From: Asaia platycodi JCM 25414
Lineage (GTDB): Bacteria > Pseudomonadota > Alphaproteobacteria > Acetobacterales > Acetobacteraceae
DNA length: 64,000 nt
Assembly: GCF_000614545.1 (NCBI RefSeq)
Contig: NZ_BAKW01000003.1
Span: forward strand, 124,001-188,000
Direction: 5' to 3'
Shown here: positions 52,424 through 62,152 of the stretch, piece after piece
How positions within the stretch are numbered: the stretch's first letter is position 1
How the letters are laid out: each line of letters opens with the position of its first letter
Translations under genes and position numbers: made by a program
The notes under the pieces: model-generated
Told to the model about the DNA's origin: nothing
The model's input: only the letters and a program-made list of their open reading frames with translations
Databases searched by the model: none

Positions 52424-54762
52424 TTGACCGCAAAATCGACCGCAGGTTCGGCAAAAACCTCCCCCGCACGCAAGAAACGTTCCTCTTCCAAGGCGGAGAA
52501 TGGTGTGGTGGAGTCCGTGGCGGAAGCGCCGCCGCGCGACATCCAGTCCGAGATTTCCGCCGCCGAAACTCCGGCCAAGGCGAAGCGCGGCCGCAAGCCG
52601 CAGGTCAGCGTCACTGCACCGAAACCAGCTGCCGCCAAGGTCGCGCGCGTCAGGACGGCAGCTGCCAAGCCAGTCGCAGAAAAGCCTCTCGAGCCTGAAA
52701 ACAGGGCTGCCACCGAGACAGAACAGCCTGTCAAGCGTGGGCGCGGTCGCCCGCGCAAGAACCCCGTTGCGGCTGTCGTGAGCGAAGCTGCTGCCAATGA
52801 AATCACGGCCCCGGCGGAAATGCCAAAGCCCAGGCGCGGTCGCAAGCCAGCCAGCAGCGTAGCCCCGGTCGAAAAACCTGTCGCGGCCAAGCCCGCTGCT
52901 CGCAAGACCCGCGTCAGCACCAAGGTCGAGCCAGTGGCCGCAGAGCCCGCCGCCCCTGTTCTCGAAGCCGTTGCCCCACCCGCAGCGCGCAAGCGCACGC
53001 CGCGCAGCACGACCAAGGCTGAGACCCGCACCCAGGCAGTGAGCGACGCGGCTGAAAAAGTCGCTGCGCAGGATAATGCGCCGGTTGTCGAAGCCGCGAA
53101 GGCCGAGCCTGCATCCGGAGCCGATGCCCCTGCGAAGCACGGGCGCCGCAAGCGTGGCCCGTCGCCCAGGACGGCTCCTGCTGCCGAGGCTGTGGCAGAA
53201 GCTGGAAATGCGCCCGAAGCCGATCCGGCCATGAAAGCCATCGTCGAGGCGCCCAAGCCGCTCTTCTCCGAGCTTGGCCTGTCGGGGCCGATCATGCGCG
53301 CCATCGAAGAGATGGGCTACGAACATCCGACACCGATTCAGGCTCGGGCCATTCCGGTCGTGCTGAAGGGTCAGGACGTGCTCGGCGTTGCTCAGACAGG
53401 CACAGGCAAGACGGCCTCTTTCACCCTGCCAATGCTGGAGCGCCTCGCCGGTTCGCGCGCCCGCGCTCGCATGCCGCGCTCGCTGATTCTGGAACCGACG
53501 CGCGAACTGGCGCTCCAGGTTGCCGAGAACCTTGCCCTTTATGGCAAGCATCTGCGTCTGAACCACGCGCTTCTTATTGGCGGCGAAAGCATGGCCGATC
53601 AGCGCGCCGTGCTGAACCAGGGCGTCGATATCCTGATTGCCACGCCGGGTCGTCTCATGGACCTGTTCGATCGCGGCGGCCTGCTTCTGACCCAGACCGG
53701 TATTCTCGTGATCGACGAGGCTGACCGCATGCTCGATATGGGGTTCATCCCCGATATCACGCGGATCGTCTCAATGCTGCCGGTCAATCGCCAGACCCTG
53801 CTCTTCTCGGCCACGATGGCACCGGAAATCCGCACTCTGGCCGATCAGTTCCTGCATCTGCCGGAAGAAATCACGGTGTCGCGCCCGTCATCCGTCGCGA
53901 CGACCATTGAGGAAGCGCTGCTGGTTGTCGACGAACACGACAAGCGCCGCGTTCTGCGCAAGCTGCTCAAGCGCGAGAATGTTCAGAACGCTATCGTGTT
54001 CTGTAACCGCAAGCGCGATGTCGATGTTCTCCACAAATCCCTGCACAAGCACGGCTTCTCGGTGGGCCATCTGCACGGTGATCTGGCGCAGTCGCTGCGC
54101 TTCAAAACGCTTGAGCGTTTCAAGACTGGCGAATTGCAGATTCTCGTCTGCTCCGACGTCGCTGCGCGCGGCATCGATATCGGCGGTCTGTCGCATGTCT
54201 TCAATTTCGACCTGCCCTTCAATGCCGAGGATTACATCCATCGCATCGGCCGCACCGGGAGAGCAGGCAAGACGGGTCATGCTTTCAGCCTTGCCTCGCC
54301 GCGTCAGAAACTGCTGGCCGAAGCCATCGAAAAGCTGAAGCACGCGCCGATTCCGATGATTGAGATTGACGGAATCGAGACCCTGCCCTGGGCCGATCCG
54401 GAGCAGGAAGGCGCACAGCCCGAGCGTCGCGACCGTCGTGGCAAGGAGCGTGACGGACGCCAGAACCGTCATGGTGAGAACCGTGACCGTGGTGACCGTG
54501 GTGACCGTGGTGACCGTGGTGACCGTGGTGACCGTGGTGACCGTGGTGACCGGCGTGTGGCCAGCGAGACGGCGCGTCAACAGCCCCGTGACAAGGCTGA
54601 GGCGAGCGGTGTCTCCATTGCGCCGACCATGCCATTCGATCACGACGCTCCGCGCACCGGCTTTGGCATGATACACCTGCCTTCATGCTTCTGCCCCGCC
54701 GCAACCGGAGAGCTGAAAATGACGACCAGATCGGGCCGATCCAGCATCGTGGCACTGTCTGA
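52424..54762 (+). CDS. DEAD-box RNA helicase with AT-hook-rich N-terminus
   Basis: The helicase core (about residues 280-640) has all RhlE-type motifs: PTPIQARAIPVVLKGQDVLGVAQTGTGKT, PTRELALQV, ATPGRLMDL, DEAD (VIDEADRML), FSATM and RIGRTGRAG. It is preceded by about 260 residues rich in Ala, Lys, Pro and Arg with AT-hook-like cores RGRKP (twice) and RGRGRPRKNP, and followed by an RGD/DRG repeat tail. TTG 52424 is used as start (AGAGAG upstream; no in-frame ATG). The frame breaks at 54666-54667 (GGCATG should be GGCGATG), restoring GFGDDTPAFMLLPRRNRR with stop at 54760-54762. Length 779 residues. Confidence 0.88.
54485..54547 (+). repeat. Seven perfect 9-bp tandem repeats (DRG tail)
   Basis: GACCGTGGT is repeated seven times without change, encoding Asp-Arg-Gly each time, then decays to GACCGGCGT. 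It lies in the helicase C-terminal tail. RGG/RGD-like tails bind RNA. Identity at every third position shows recent slippage, so copy number may vary between strains. Confidence 0.92.
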
Positions 54763-54768
54763 GTTCTG

Positions 54769-56054
54769 ATGGCCTCCCTTATCGAGACGAAAGTTCTCTC
54801 TTTCGGCGCGAATGGCGACGGGCTTGTTCTGATCGAGAACAAGCCGCCTACGTTCCGGAGACCGTTCCAGGCGACACGCTCAAGCTACGTTATGACGACT
54901 CCCGCCATGTCGAGCTGATCGATCTGGTCGCCCCCTCACCTGACCGCGTTACCCCTGTCTGTTCCCTGTTCGGGAGTTGCGGCGGCTGTGCGATGCAGAC
55001 GACGGCACGCCCTGCCTTGCTGGACTGGAAAATCGGTCTCGTACGTCATGCCCTGCTTCGTGCCGGATTCGAGACGCTGCCGTACTTCGAGTCGATGCAG
55101 GTCCCAGCAGAAAGCCGTCGTCGGATCGATCTCGCCTTCCAGCGCCAGCCGGGCAAGATTGCCCTTGGGCTGCATCGCCGCCATGGTGACGTAGTGGACA
55201 TGACCGAATGCCACGTGATCGAACCCGCGCTTCTGGCGCTGCTCGATCCGTTGCGTGAGGTTCTGGGCTCGCTTGGTGCTGTTACGGGCGGCGGCGATCT
55301 GCAGATCAATCTCTATAGCTCCGGGCCGGATCTCCTGATCGCCACTGATGCGGCGATGGTCCCGACCGACCGGGTCAAGCTGGCCGCCTTCGGCCGTGCG
55401 CACAAGATCCCACGCATTTCCTGGCGATCGAAGCGTCGTCCAGCCGATGGCTTCGAAATCGTTGCCCAGCAGGGCCCGGTGTTTCACGCCTTCGGTGCGG
55501 TCAAGCTCACGCCACCGCCCGGCGGCTTTCTGCAGGCGACCGAGCAGAGCGAAACGGCCATTGCCGATTCCGTGCTCGCGGCTCTACCCGCCCTGAACAG
55601 ACGCGATCCGATTATCGAGCTGTTTGCCGGCTTCGGCACGCTGACCGTTCCGCTCGCGCAAAAAGGTCGCGTTCTGGCCTATGAAGGCCATTATGACGCG
55701 ATCGCGGCGCTCAAATCGGGCGCGGTCGGCCAGCGTATCGAGACGGCTCATCGCGATCTCACACGCCAGCCGCTGATCGCGAAGGAATTTGCGAAGGCAC
55801 GCGTGATCGTTCTCGACCCGCCCCATGCAGGGGCCCTGTCGCAGATGGATCATATCGCGCGCTCGGACGTGGAAGACATCATCTATGTCAGCTGCAACCC
55901 GCAGGCGCTGCAGAAGGACGCAGCACTTCTGGCCAAGGCGGGTTACGAGGTGCTGTCTGTCTCGGTCATCGACCAGTTTCTGTGGTCGACCGAAGTCGAA
56001 GCCGTGGTGAGCTTCACGAAAAGCAAAAAGAGGCTTTCACGTCGTCAGACGTGA
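54769..56054 (+). CDS. TrmA/RlmD-family RNA m5U methyltransferase
   Basis: This SAM-dependent methyltransferase has an iron-sulfur cluster motif CSLFGSCGGCAMQ. The SAM site is LFAGFGTLTVPLA, the catalytic Cys is in IIYVSCNPQAL and the final Glu in TEVEAVV. The frame breaks at 54847-54848 (CCGCCTAC should be CCGCCCTAC): NKPPYVPETVPGDTLKL, giving 428 residues. It starts 6 bp after the corrected helicase stop, so the two RNA genes are probably one operon. Substrate (23S rRNA or tRNA uridine) is not decidable here. Confidence 0.85.
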
Positions 56055-56416
56055 AAGCTTTCGCCGCACCCGCAGCGGCCTTTTTCATTCGGATTGGTGA
56101 AGGTGAAGCCGGATTCGAGATCCTTGATCTCGTAATCCATCACCGTCCCGATCAGAAACAGCGTGGCCTTGCGGTCGACAAGCACCTGTAATCCGTGATC
56201 GGTCACGCTCTCATCACCCGGCGAAGCGCTTTCGACAAAGCTCATGTCATAGGACATGCCTGAACAGCCGCGGGTGTTGACGCCGATACGCAGGATCTGC
56301 CCCTTATTGGCGCCCTCATAAAGCTGCTTCAGGCGCTTTGCGGCACGCTCGGTCATCTGCATCAGGGGCGGCAATGCCCGCTTGACGGGCGATGGGGCGG
56401 TCTGTGTCTCGCTCAT
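56045..56416 (-). CDS. sufA: Iron-sulfur carrier SufA/ErpA-type (A-type)
   Basis: The 123-residue A-type carrier has the three conserved cysteines in NTRGCSGMSY and GRCGCGESF. The frame is intact. It is the last gene of the suf operon, 16 bp after sufT; its 3' end overlaps the convergent methyltransferase by 10 bp. It transfers clusters to target apoproteins. Confidence 0.92.
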   Translation of the reverse strand: MSETQTAPSPVKRALPPLMQMTERAAKRLKQLYEGANKGQILRIGVNTRGCSGMSYDMSFVESASPGDESVTDHGLQVLVDRKATLFLIGTVMDYEIKDLESGFTFTNPNEKGRCGCGESFHV

Positions 56417-56432
56417 GGCTTTTCTTCCCCGT

Positions 56433-56816
56433 TCAGAACATGTTCAGCGCAAGACGCGCATCGTCACTCATGCGGCTCATATCCCAAGGCGGATCCCAGA
56501 CGATCACGACACTGGCCTTGTTGACACCGGGCAGAGCCGCCACAGCTTCGCGCACCTGCTCAGGCAGTTCCTGCGCGCTCGGACAATTCGGCGCCGTCAG
56601 GGTCATTTCGATATCGACCCGACCGTCATCATGCAGGTCGATCGCATAGATCAGGCCGAGCTCGTAGATATTGACCGGAATTTCAGGGTCATAAACGGTC
56701 GCAATAGCCGAAATGACACTATCTTCGTCCGGCACCCCCAAAGACGCGGCCTCAGGGGCACCATCTTCAGCCGAGGCGCCGAGCGGTCTGGTCAGGATAT
56801 GGTTTTCATCAGTCAT
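56433..56816 (-). CDS. sufT: SufT, DUF59-family Fe-S assembly factor
   Basis: The 127-residue DUF59/MIP18 protein has the core VYDPEIPVNIYELGLIY and the typical LTAPNCPSA loop with its single Cys, ending VWDPPWDMSRMSDDARLALNMF. These are SufT signatures. It follows sufS in the operon. SufT aids cluster maturation under high Fe-S demand. Confidence 0.92.
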   Translation of the reverse strand: MTDENHILTRPLGASAEDGAPEAASLGVPDEDSVISAIATVYDPEIPVNIYELGLIYAIDLHDDGRVDIEMTLTAPNCPSAQELPEQVREAVAALPGVNKASVVIVWDPPWDMSRMSDDARLALNMF

Positions 56817-56833
56817 GAGAGGCCCTCCCTGTA

Positions 56834-58072
56834 TCAGACCAGCATCTGCCGGGCGCGTGACACGCCCTTGACCAGTGCATCGATATCGTCACGTGTCGTG
56901 TAAACGCCGAAGCTCGCCCGCGCCGTCGCCGTAAGACCGAGACGGCGGATAAGGGGCTCAGCGCAATGCTGTCCGGCGCGGATCGCAATACCCAAGCGGT
57001 CCAGCAGCACTGCGAGATCATGTGGGTGCGCCCCTTCCACAATGAAAGAGACCACACCGCCCTGTTCTTTCGGTGCGCCGACAAGACGCACGCCTTCGCA
57101 GGCACCGAGCGTCTCACGGGTATAGGCAACCAGCGCTTCTTCATGCGCCGTAATCGCCTCGGCACCGAGCTCTTCCATGAACGAGAGCGCTGCACCCAGA
57201 CCGATCACCTCGATGATCGGCGGCGTGCCTGCCTCGAATTTATGCGGTATTTTCGCCCAGGTCGATTTCTCGAAGCTGACACTCTCGATCATCTCGCCAC
57301 CGCCCAGAAAAGGCGGCATGGCATCGAGTAGCTCGGCCTTGCCCCAGAGCAGACCGATGCCGGTCGGCCCGTAGAGTTTGTGCCCGGTGCAGACAAAAAA
57401 ATCGGCGTCCAGATCCTGCACGTCAATGGCACGATGCACCGCAGATTGCGACCCGTCGAACAGGATACGCGCCTCGTGACGATGGGCGATATGCGCCAGC
57501 TCTTTCGCCGGGGTCAAGGTGCCAAGCACATTGGACATATGGGTGATGGCAACAAGACCGACACGCCCGTCTTCGAGCAGGGCCTCATAGGCCTCGAGAT
57601 CGAGATCGCCCTGCTCGGTGATCGGTGCGACGCGTAGCTCGATCCCGGCACGATCACGCAGCATCTGCCAGGGAACGAGATTGGAGTGATGCTCCAGTTC
57701 GGAAATCAGAACGGCCTGACCCGGCCTGAGCAGCGCCCCGAAAGAATGCGCAACGAGGTTGATCGCCTCAGTGCTGTTACGCGTAAAGATGATCTCGTGA
57801 CGATCAGGCGCATTCAGGAAGCGGGCAGCCTGCGTGCGTACCGATTCATAGGCTTCGGTCGTGCGCTCGCTCATCCAGTGCAGCCCGCGATGAATATTCG
57901 CGTATTGGTGCTGCATGGCCTGCGCCATGGCGTCGATGACGCAATCGGGCTTTTGCGCCGAGGCGGCACTATCGAGAAAAACGAGCGGACGCCCATGCAC
58001 GGTTTCCGACAGGATCGGAAACCGGCTGCGCAGCGTCGCGAAGCGGTCGAGAACGTTGTTCGAGGTCATCAT
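56834..58072 (-). CDS. sufS: Cysteine desulfurase SufS
   Basis: This group II PLP enzyme takes sulfur from cysteine for SUF. It has FLDSAASAQKP, the PLP-binding Lys in CTGHKLYGPTG, GGGEMIESV and the catalytic Cys in RAGQHCAEPL. It is about 412 residues with an intact frame. The start ATGATGA overlaps the sufD stop. No sufE or sufU activator gene lies in this operon. Confidence 0.95.
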   Translation of the reverse strand: MMTSNNVLDRFATLRSRFPILSETVHGRPLVFLDSAASAQKPDCVIDAMAQAMQHQYANIHRGLHWMSERTTEAYESVRTQAARFLNAPDRHEIIFTRNSTEAINLVAHSFGALLRPGQAVLISELEHHSNLVPWQMLRDRAGIELRVAPITEQGDLDLEAYEALLEDGRVGLVAITHMSNVLGTLTPAKELAHIAHRHEARILFDGSQSAVHRAIDVQDLDADFFVCTGHKLYGPTGIGLLWGKAELLDAMPPFLGGGEMIESVSFEKSTWAKIPHKFEAGTPPIIEVIGLGAALSFMEELGAEAITAHEEALVAYTRETLGACEGVRLVGAPKEQGGVVSFIVEGAHPHDLAVLLDRLGIAIRAGQHCAEPLIRRLGLTATARASFGVYTTRDDIDALVKGVSRARQMLV

Positions 58073-59286
58073 GCCTCTCTTTTCTGCCACCAGGCCTCGA
58101 CACGCTGGTCAAGCAGCGCGTAAGCCGCTTCATCCGTTACCAGAGCCAAAGCGTCGAGCAGGAAGGCGCGCACCAGAATGGCGCGGGCCTCGGCATGCGG
58201 GATACCTCTGGCACGCAGATAGAAGAGCTGCTCGTCATCGAGCGCGCCGACCGTCGCGCCATGACTGCATTTGACATCATCGGCGTAGATCTCGAGCTCT
58301 GGCTTGCTGTCGATCTGTGCTTTCTCCGACAGGAGAAGCGCCTGATTCATTTGATAGCCGTCCGTCTTCTGGGCAACGCGATCGACATAGATCTTGCCCT
58401 GGAAAACGCCATGACCTGCATCCATCAGCACGTTCTTCACCGTCTGGCGCGAATTGCAATCCGGTGCGGCATGGGTAATGACCGAAGTCAGATCGGCATG
58501 CTGCGTGCCCGCCAGAAGCTGGGCCGCGTTGACATGCACGATGGCATGCTTGCCATCCAGATGAGCCAGCACTTCATGACGGGAGAGCTTTGCCCCGAGT
58601 GTCAGGGTGAAGCTGTCATAAGTGCCATGCTCGGCAATCTGCGCGTTGACCAAGGCGAGATTGGTCGCCTCGATACTGTCCTGCTGCACGCGCAGATGGG
58701 TTAGATGCGCCTTTTCAGCCACCGAAACCGTCAGGCTCGGATTAGCGAGATACGCCCCCTCACCCGACTGGATATCGAGCAACGTCAGTTTCGCTCCGGC
58801 CTCCAGCGTGATCTGATGCGCAAGATGCGTCGAAACCTTGCTCGCACTGGTCACCAGAGAAACAAGCGCAATCTGCCCGGCATCCACACCCGCCGCCACG
58901 CGCAGGGCGAGCCCAGGCTGCTGCATGGCGTTATTGAGCACGCTTAGGGGGCGATCGGCCAGAAGAGGCACGGCCAGATCGGTTGTCTCGACCGCATCCG
59001 GCAGGCTGGTCAGGGCAGAGACCGCAACGCCATTGACGAAAACGACGCGATGGCCTTCCAGCGCCTCAGGGGCCAGACGAGCAAGGAGCGCCTTGGCGTC
59101 CTCAGCCGACACGGCCTCAGGAGCGGCAAAGCCGGTCTTGTCGAGTTCGCGTAGGGGCGTGTAGCGCCACGCCTCGAGGCGACGCTGGGGCAGGCCGTGA
59201 CGCTGCAACAGGCTGCGCGCCTCGCCTTGATGCGCCCGCGACAGAAAGGAGTCGATCGCGGGAGAAATAGCGGTCGCGCCGCTCAT
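58069..59286 (-). CDS. sufD: Fe-S scaffold subunit SufD
   Basis: SufD partners SufB in the SufBC2D scaffold. The 405-residue beta-helix protein has [13 protein letters not shown] near the N-terminus and the family C-terminal [25 protein letters not shown] and [23 protein letters not shown]. The frame is intact. Its ATG overlaps the sufC stop (ATGA) and its stop overlaps the sufS start. Confidence 0.95.
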   Translation of the reverse strand: MSGATAISPAIDSFLSRAHQGEARSLLQRHGLPQRRLEAWRYTPLRELDKTGFAAPEAVSAEDAKALLARLAPEALEGHRVVFVNGVAVSALTSLPDAVETTDLAVPLLADRPLSVLNNAMQQPGLALRVAAGVDAGQIALVSLVTSASKVSTHLAHQITLEAGAKLTLLDIQSGEGAYLANPSLTVSVAEKAHLTHLRVQQDSIEATNLALVNAQIAEHGTYDSFTLTLGAKLSRHEVLAHLDGKHAIVHVNAAQLLAGTQHADLTSVITHAAPDCNSRQTVKNVLMDAGHGVFQGKIYVDRVAQKTDGYQMNQALLLSEKAQIDSKPELEIYADDVKCSHGATVGALDDEQLFYLRARGIPHAEARAILVRAFLLDALALVTDEAAYALLDQRVEAWWQKREA

Positions 59287-60052
59287 GCCACCGCCTCGAG
59301 ATATTGCTGATAGCCCTGCGCCTCAAGGGCGAGCGCCACTTCGCCACCGCCGCTATGAATGATCTTGCCCTTGGCCATGACATGCACGCGATCGGGCTTG
59401 ATGTAATCCAGCAGACGCTGATGATGGGTGATGATCAGGCCGAGAAATCGGGGCCACGCAGGCTATTCACACCCTCTGCCACGATGCGCAGCGCATCGAT
59501 GTCCAGACCGCTATCCGTCTCGTCGAGAATAGCGAATTTCGGGCGCAGCATACGCATCTGCAGCACCTCATTGCGCTTCTTTTCACCACCGGAAAAGCCG
59601 ACATTAACGTTGCGCTTGAGCATGTCGTCAGACATGTGCAGGTGCTTCGTCTCGGCACGAACGGCCTTGAGGAAGCCCACGGCATCGAGTTCTTCTTCCT
59701 TGCGGGCGCGACGCACGGCGTTGACGGCGGTACGCAGGAAATTGGCGTTATTCACACCCGGCAGCTCGATCGGCGCCTGAAACGCCAGGAACACACCAAG
59801 CGCTGCGCGCTCTTCAGGCTCAAGCGCCAGAAGGTCTTCACCGAGAAATTCGGCGCTGCCACCTGTGACTTCATAGTCTTCACGACCCGCCAGCACGTAG
59901 GAGAGCGTCGACTTGCCCGAACCGTTCGGCCCCATGATCGCATGGATCTGGCCCTTGGGGACTTCGAGGTCGAGACCGCGCAGAATCTCCTTAGGGGTTC
60001 CGTTATCGTCGATCTGCGCACAGAGACCGGAAATTTTCAGAAAATCATTCAT
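59283..60052 (-). CDS. sufC: Fe-S assembly ATPase SufC
   Basis: ABC-type ATPase of the SUF scaffold: Walker [14 protein letters not shown], signature FSGGEKKR, Walker [16 protein letters not shown]. The frame breaks at 59440-59441 (TCGGCC should be TCGGGCC): after [33 protein letters not shown] the protein runs to [17 protein letters not shown], 256 residues. It lies 11 bp after sufB. Confidence 0.94.
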
Positions 60053-60063
60053 GATGCGGCTCT

Positions 60064-61554
60064 TTACCCGACGCTACCTTCAAGACTGAGTTGCAGGAGC
60101 TTCTGAGCTTCCACTGCAAACTCCATGGGGAGTTCCTTCAGGACATCCTTGCAGAACCCGTTGACGATGAGACCCACAGCATCCTCTTCTGACAGGCCAC
60201 GTGACCGGCAATAGAAGAGCTGGTCTTCAGAAATCTTCGAGGTAGTCGCCTCATGCTCGACGCGCGCCGTCATGTTGCGGTTCTCGATATAGGGCACCGT
60301 GTGCGCGCCACACTGATCGCCGATCAGCAGACTGTCGCATTGCGTGAAATTACGCGCGCCGCGTGCCTTGGGCATCATGCGCACCAGACCGCGATAGGTG
60401 CTGTCAGAGTGACCGGCGGAAATGGTCTTCGCGATGATGGTCGAGCGCGTATTGGGCGCCAGATGGATCATCTTCGTGCCGGTATCGGCCTGCTGGCGGT
60501 TATTGGTGACGGCCACCGAGTAGAACTCGCCCACCGACCCCTCGCCTGCCAGAATGCAGGAAGGATATTTCCAGGTGATGGCCGACCCCGTCTCGACCTG
60601 CGTCCAAGAGATCTTGGCATTGCGGCCGCGACAGGCGCCGCGCTTGGTCACGAAATTATAAATGCCGCCCTTGCCGTTCTCGTCGCCCGGATACCAGTTC
60701 TGCACGGTGGAATATTTGATCTTGGCGTCGTTCATCGCCACCAGTTCGACCACAGCCGCGTGAAGCTGGTTTTCATCGCGCATGGGCGCCGTGCACCCTT
60801 CAAGGTAGGATACACTCGCCCGATCTTCGCAGATGATCAGCGTACGCTCGAACTGCCCCGTATTGCGCGCATTGATGCGGAAATAGGTCGACAGCTCCAT
60901 CGGGCATTTCACTCCCTCAGGCACGTAGACGAACGACCCATCGGTGAACACTGCGGAGTTGAGCGCCGCGAAGAAATTATCGCTTACCGGCACAACCGAG
61001 CCAAGATAGCGCTTCACCAGTTCGGGATGCTCGCGAATGGCATCGGAGATCGGGCAGAAAATAACCCCGGCCTCCTCAAGCGTCTTGCGGAACGTGGTCA
61101 CGACCGACACTGAGTCGAACACGGCATCGACGGCTACCGGCAGACGCGCTTCCTGCTCACCTGCGCCTTCGACGCCGGCCAGAATGGCCTGTTCATGCAG
61201 CGGTATCCCGAGCTTTTCGTAGGTACGCAGCAATTCCGGGTCGACTTCTTCAAGCGATTTCGGGCCGGGCTTGCTTTTCGGCTCGGCGAAGTAGAAGGCG
61301 TCCTGATAATCGATGGCCGGATATTCCGGCTTCTGCCAGCTGGGCTCTTCCATCGCCTGCCAGGCGCGAAACGCCTGCAAACGCCAGTCGAGCATCCATT
61401 CAGGCTCCTGCTTGCGCGCGGAGATGAACCGGATGGTTTCTTCGCTCAGCCCTTTCGGCGCGAATTCCATCTCGATATCGGTCTCGAAACCCCATTTATA
61501 GGTCGACTGACCGAGCGTTTCGACGGCTTCACGGGTTTCCGTTACGGCTGGCAT
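60064..61554 (-). CDS. sufB: Fe-S scaffold subunit SufB
   Basis: The main cluster scaffold. The start [28 protein letters not shown] has AGGGAGG upstream at a good distance. Family blocks include [39 protein letters not shown], the cluster Cys in [11 protein letters not shown] and [19 protein letters not shown]. The frame is intact, 496 residues. It follows the Rrf2 regulator within a base or two, so the regulator and suf genes are one transcript. Confidence 0.96.
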   Translation of the reverse strand: MPAVTETREAVETLGQSTYKWGFETDIEMEFAPKGLSEETIRFISARKQEPEWMLDWRLQAFRAWQAMEEPSWQKPEYPAIDYQDAFYFAEPKSKPGPKSLEEVDPELLRTYEKLGIPLHEQAILAGVEGAGEQEARLPVAVDAVFDSVSVVTTFRKTLEEAGVIFCPISDAIREHPELVKRYLGSVVPVSDNFFAALNSAVFTDGSFVYVPEGVKCPMELSTYFRINARNTGQFERTLIICEDRASVSYLEGCTAPMRDENQLHAAVVELVAMNDAKIKYSTVQNWYPGDENGKGGIYNFVTKRGACRGRNAKISWTQVETGSAITWKYPSCILAGEGSVGEFYSVAVTNNRQQADTGTKMIHLAPNTRSTIIAKTISAGHSDSTYRGLVRMMPKARGARNFTQCDSLLIGDQCGAHTVPYIENRNMTARVEHEATTSKISEDQLFYCRSRGLSEEDAVGLIVNGFCKDVLKELPMEFAVEAQKLLQLSLEGSVG

Positions 61555-61555
61555 C

Positions 61556-62021
61556 TCATCCCTCCCTGGCAGGATGATGATCATGAGCGACGCAGCGCGA
61601 CGCAGGCGCAAAACCGCCTGTCAGATGCGCACGACTCATATCGTCAAGATTGATGGATTCGAGTGTGGAGCGGATGGCCTTGTTCACCATGTCCCATTGA
61701 CCGGATGAGAGGGCGCAGAGCGATTTCGCCTCGCAAACCCGCCCCTCGACGCAGGCGGTCAACGCAATCGGCCCGTCGACCGAGGTAATGACTGCGGCAA
61801 TCGAAATTTCGGAAAGCACGCGCGAGGCGATAACCGCCCCTCGCGCCACGGTGCGATGCGACCAGACCGTCAGCGGCCAGGCCCTTGAGCAGCTTGGCAA
61901 CGGTCGGCTCCGGCACGCCAGTCGCCCCCGCAAGGGCGGTAGCTGTGACGAGCGAGTCCTGTTGGCCAAGCTGCACGAGCAGAACCGTTGCGTAATCAGC
62001 GAGTTTCGATAACCTGAGCAT
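61556..62021 (-). CDS. iscR: Rrf2-family Fe-S-responsive regulator (IscR/SufR type)
   Basis: The N-terminal winged helix ([55 protein letters not shown]) is followed by a C-terminal region with three cysteines in spacing C-X5-C-X5-C ([14 protein letters not shown]), the IscR cluster ligand pattern. The frame breaks in a GCGCG tract at 61818-61825; a missing GC dinucleotide (or one extra base) restores [21 protein letters not shown], about 155 residues. It heads the suf operon and likely autoregulates it via Fe-S status. Confidence 0.88.
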
Positions 62022-62063
62022 TGTGCTCCCTCGATCAGTCCCGCATGGACAGAAATTAAAGAC

Positions 62064-62083
62064 CTAAATGGTGCTATTTTTAG
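62064..62083 (-). promoter_or_regulatory. Candidate operator/promoter of iscR-suf
   Basis: CTAAA (62064-62068) and TTTAG (62079-62083) are perfect inverted arms with 10 bp between, 43-62 bp before the iscR ATG in an AT-rich patch that also holds TTTAAT (minus strand, near 62056), a -10-like box. The position suits autoregulation by the Rrf2 protein, but the motif is not a clear match to a published box. Confidence 0.4.
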
Positions 62084-62152
62084 TAGCAGATGCGCGCTGA
62101 GGGCCTCTGCGTCAACCCTTTTCGCCACCTGTTACAAAGAGATAAACTCTGC

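Noticed and set aside
52219-53304. Ala/Ser-rich minus-strand frame opposite the helicase N-terminus
   Set aside because: The low-complexity Ala/Lys-rich coding sequence of the helicase produces long open complementary frames; no motif was found.
54485-54547. Tandem repeats considered as a CRISPR array
   Set aside because: The unit is 9 bp, has no spacers and encodes an in-frame DRG tail.
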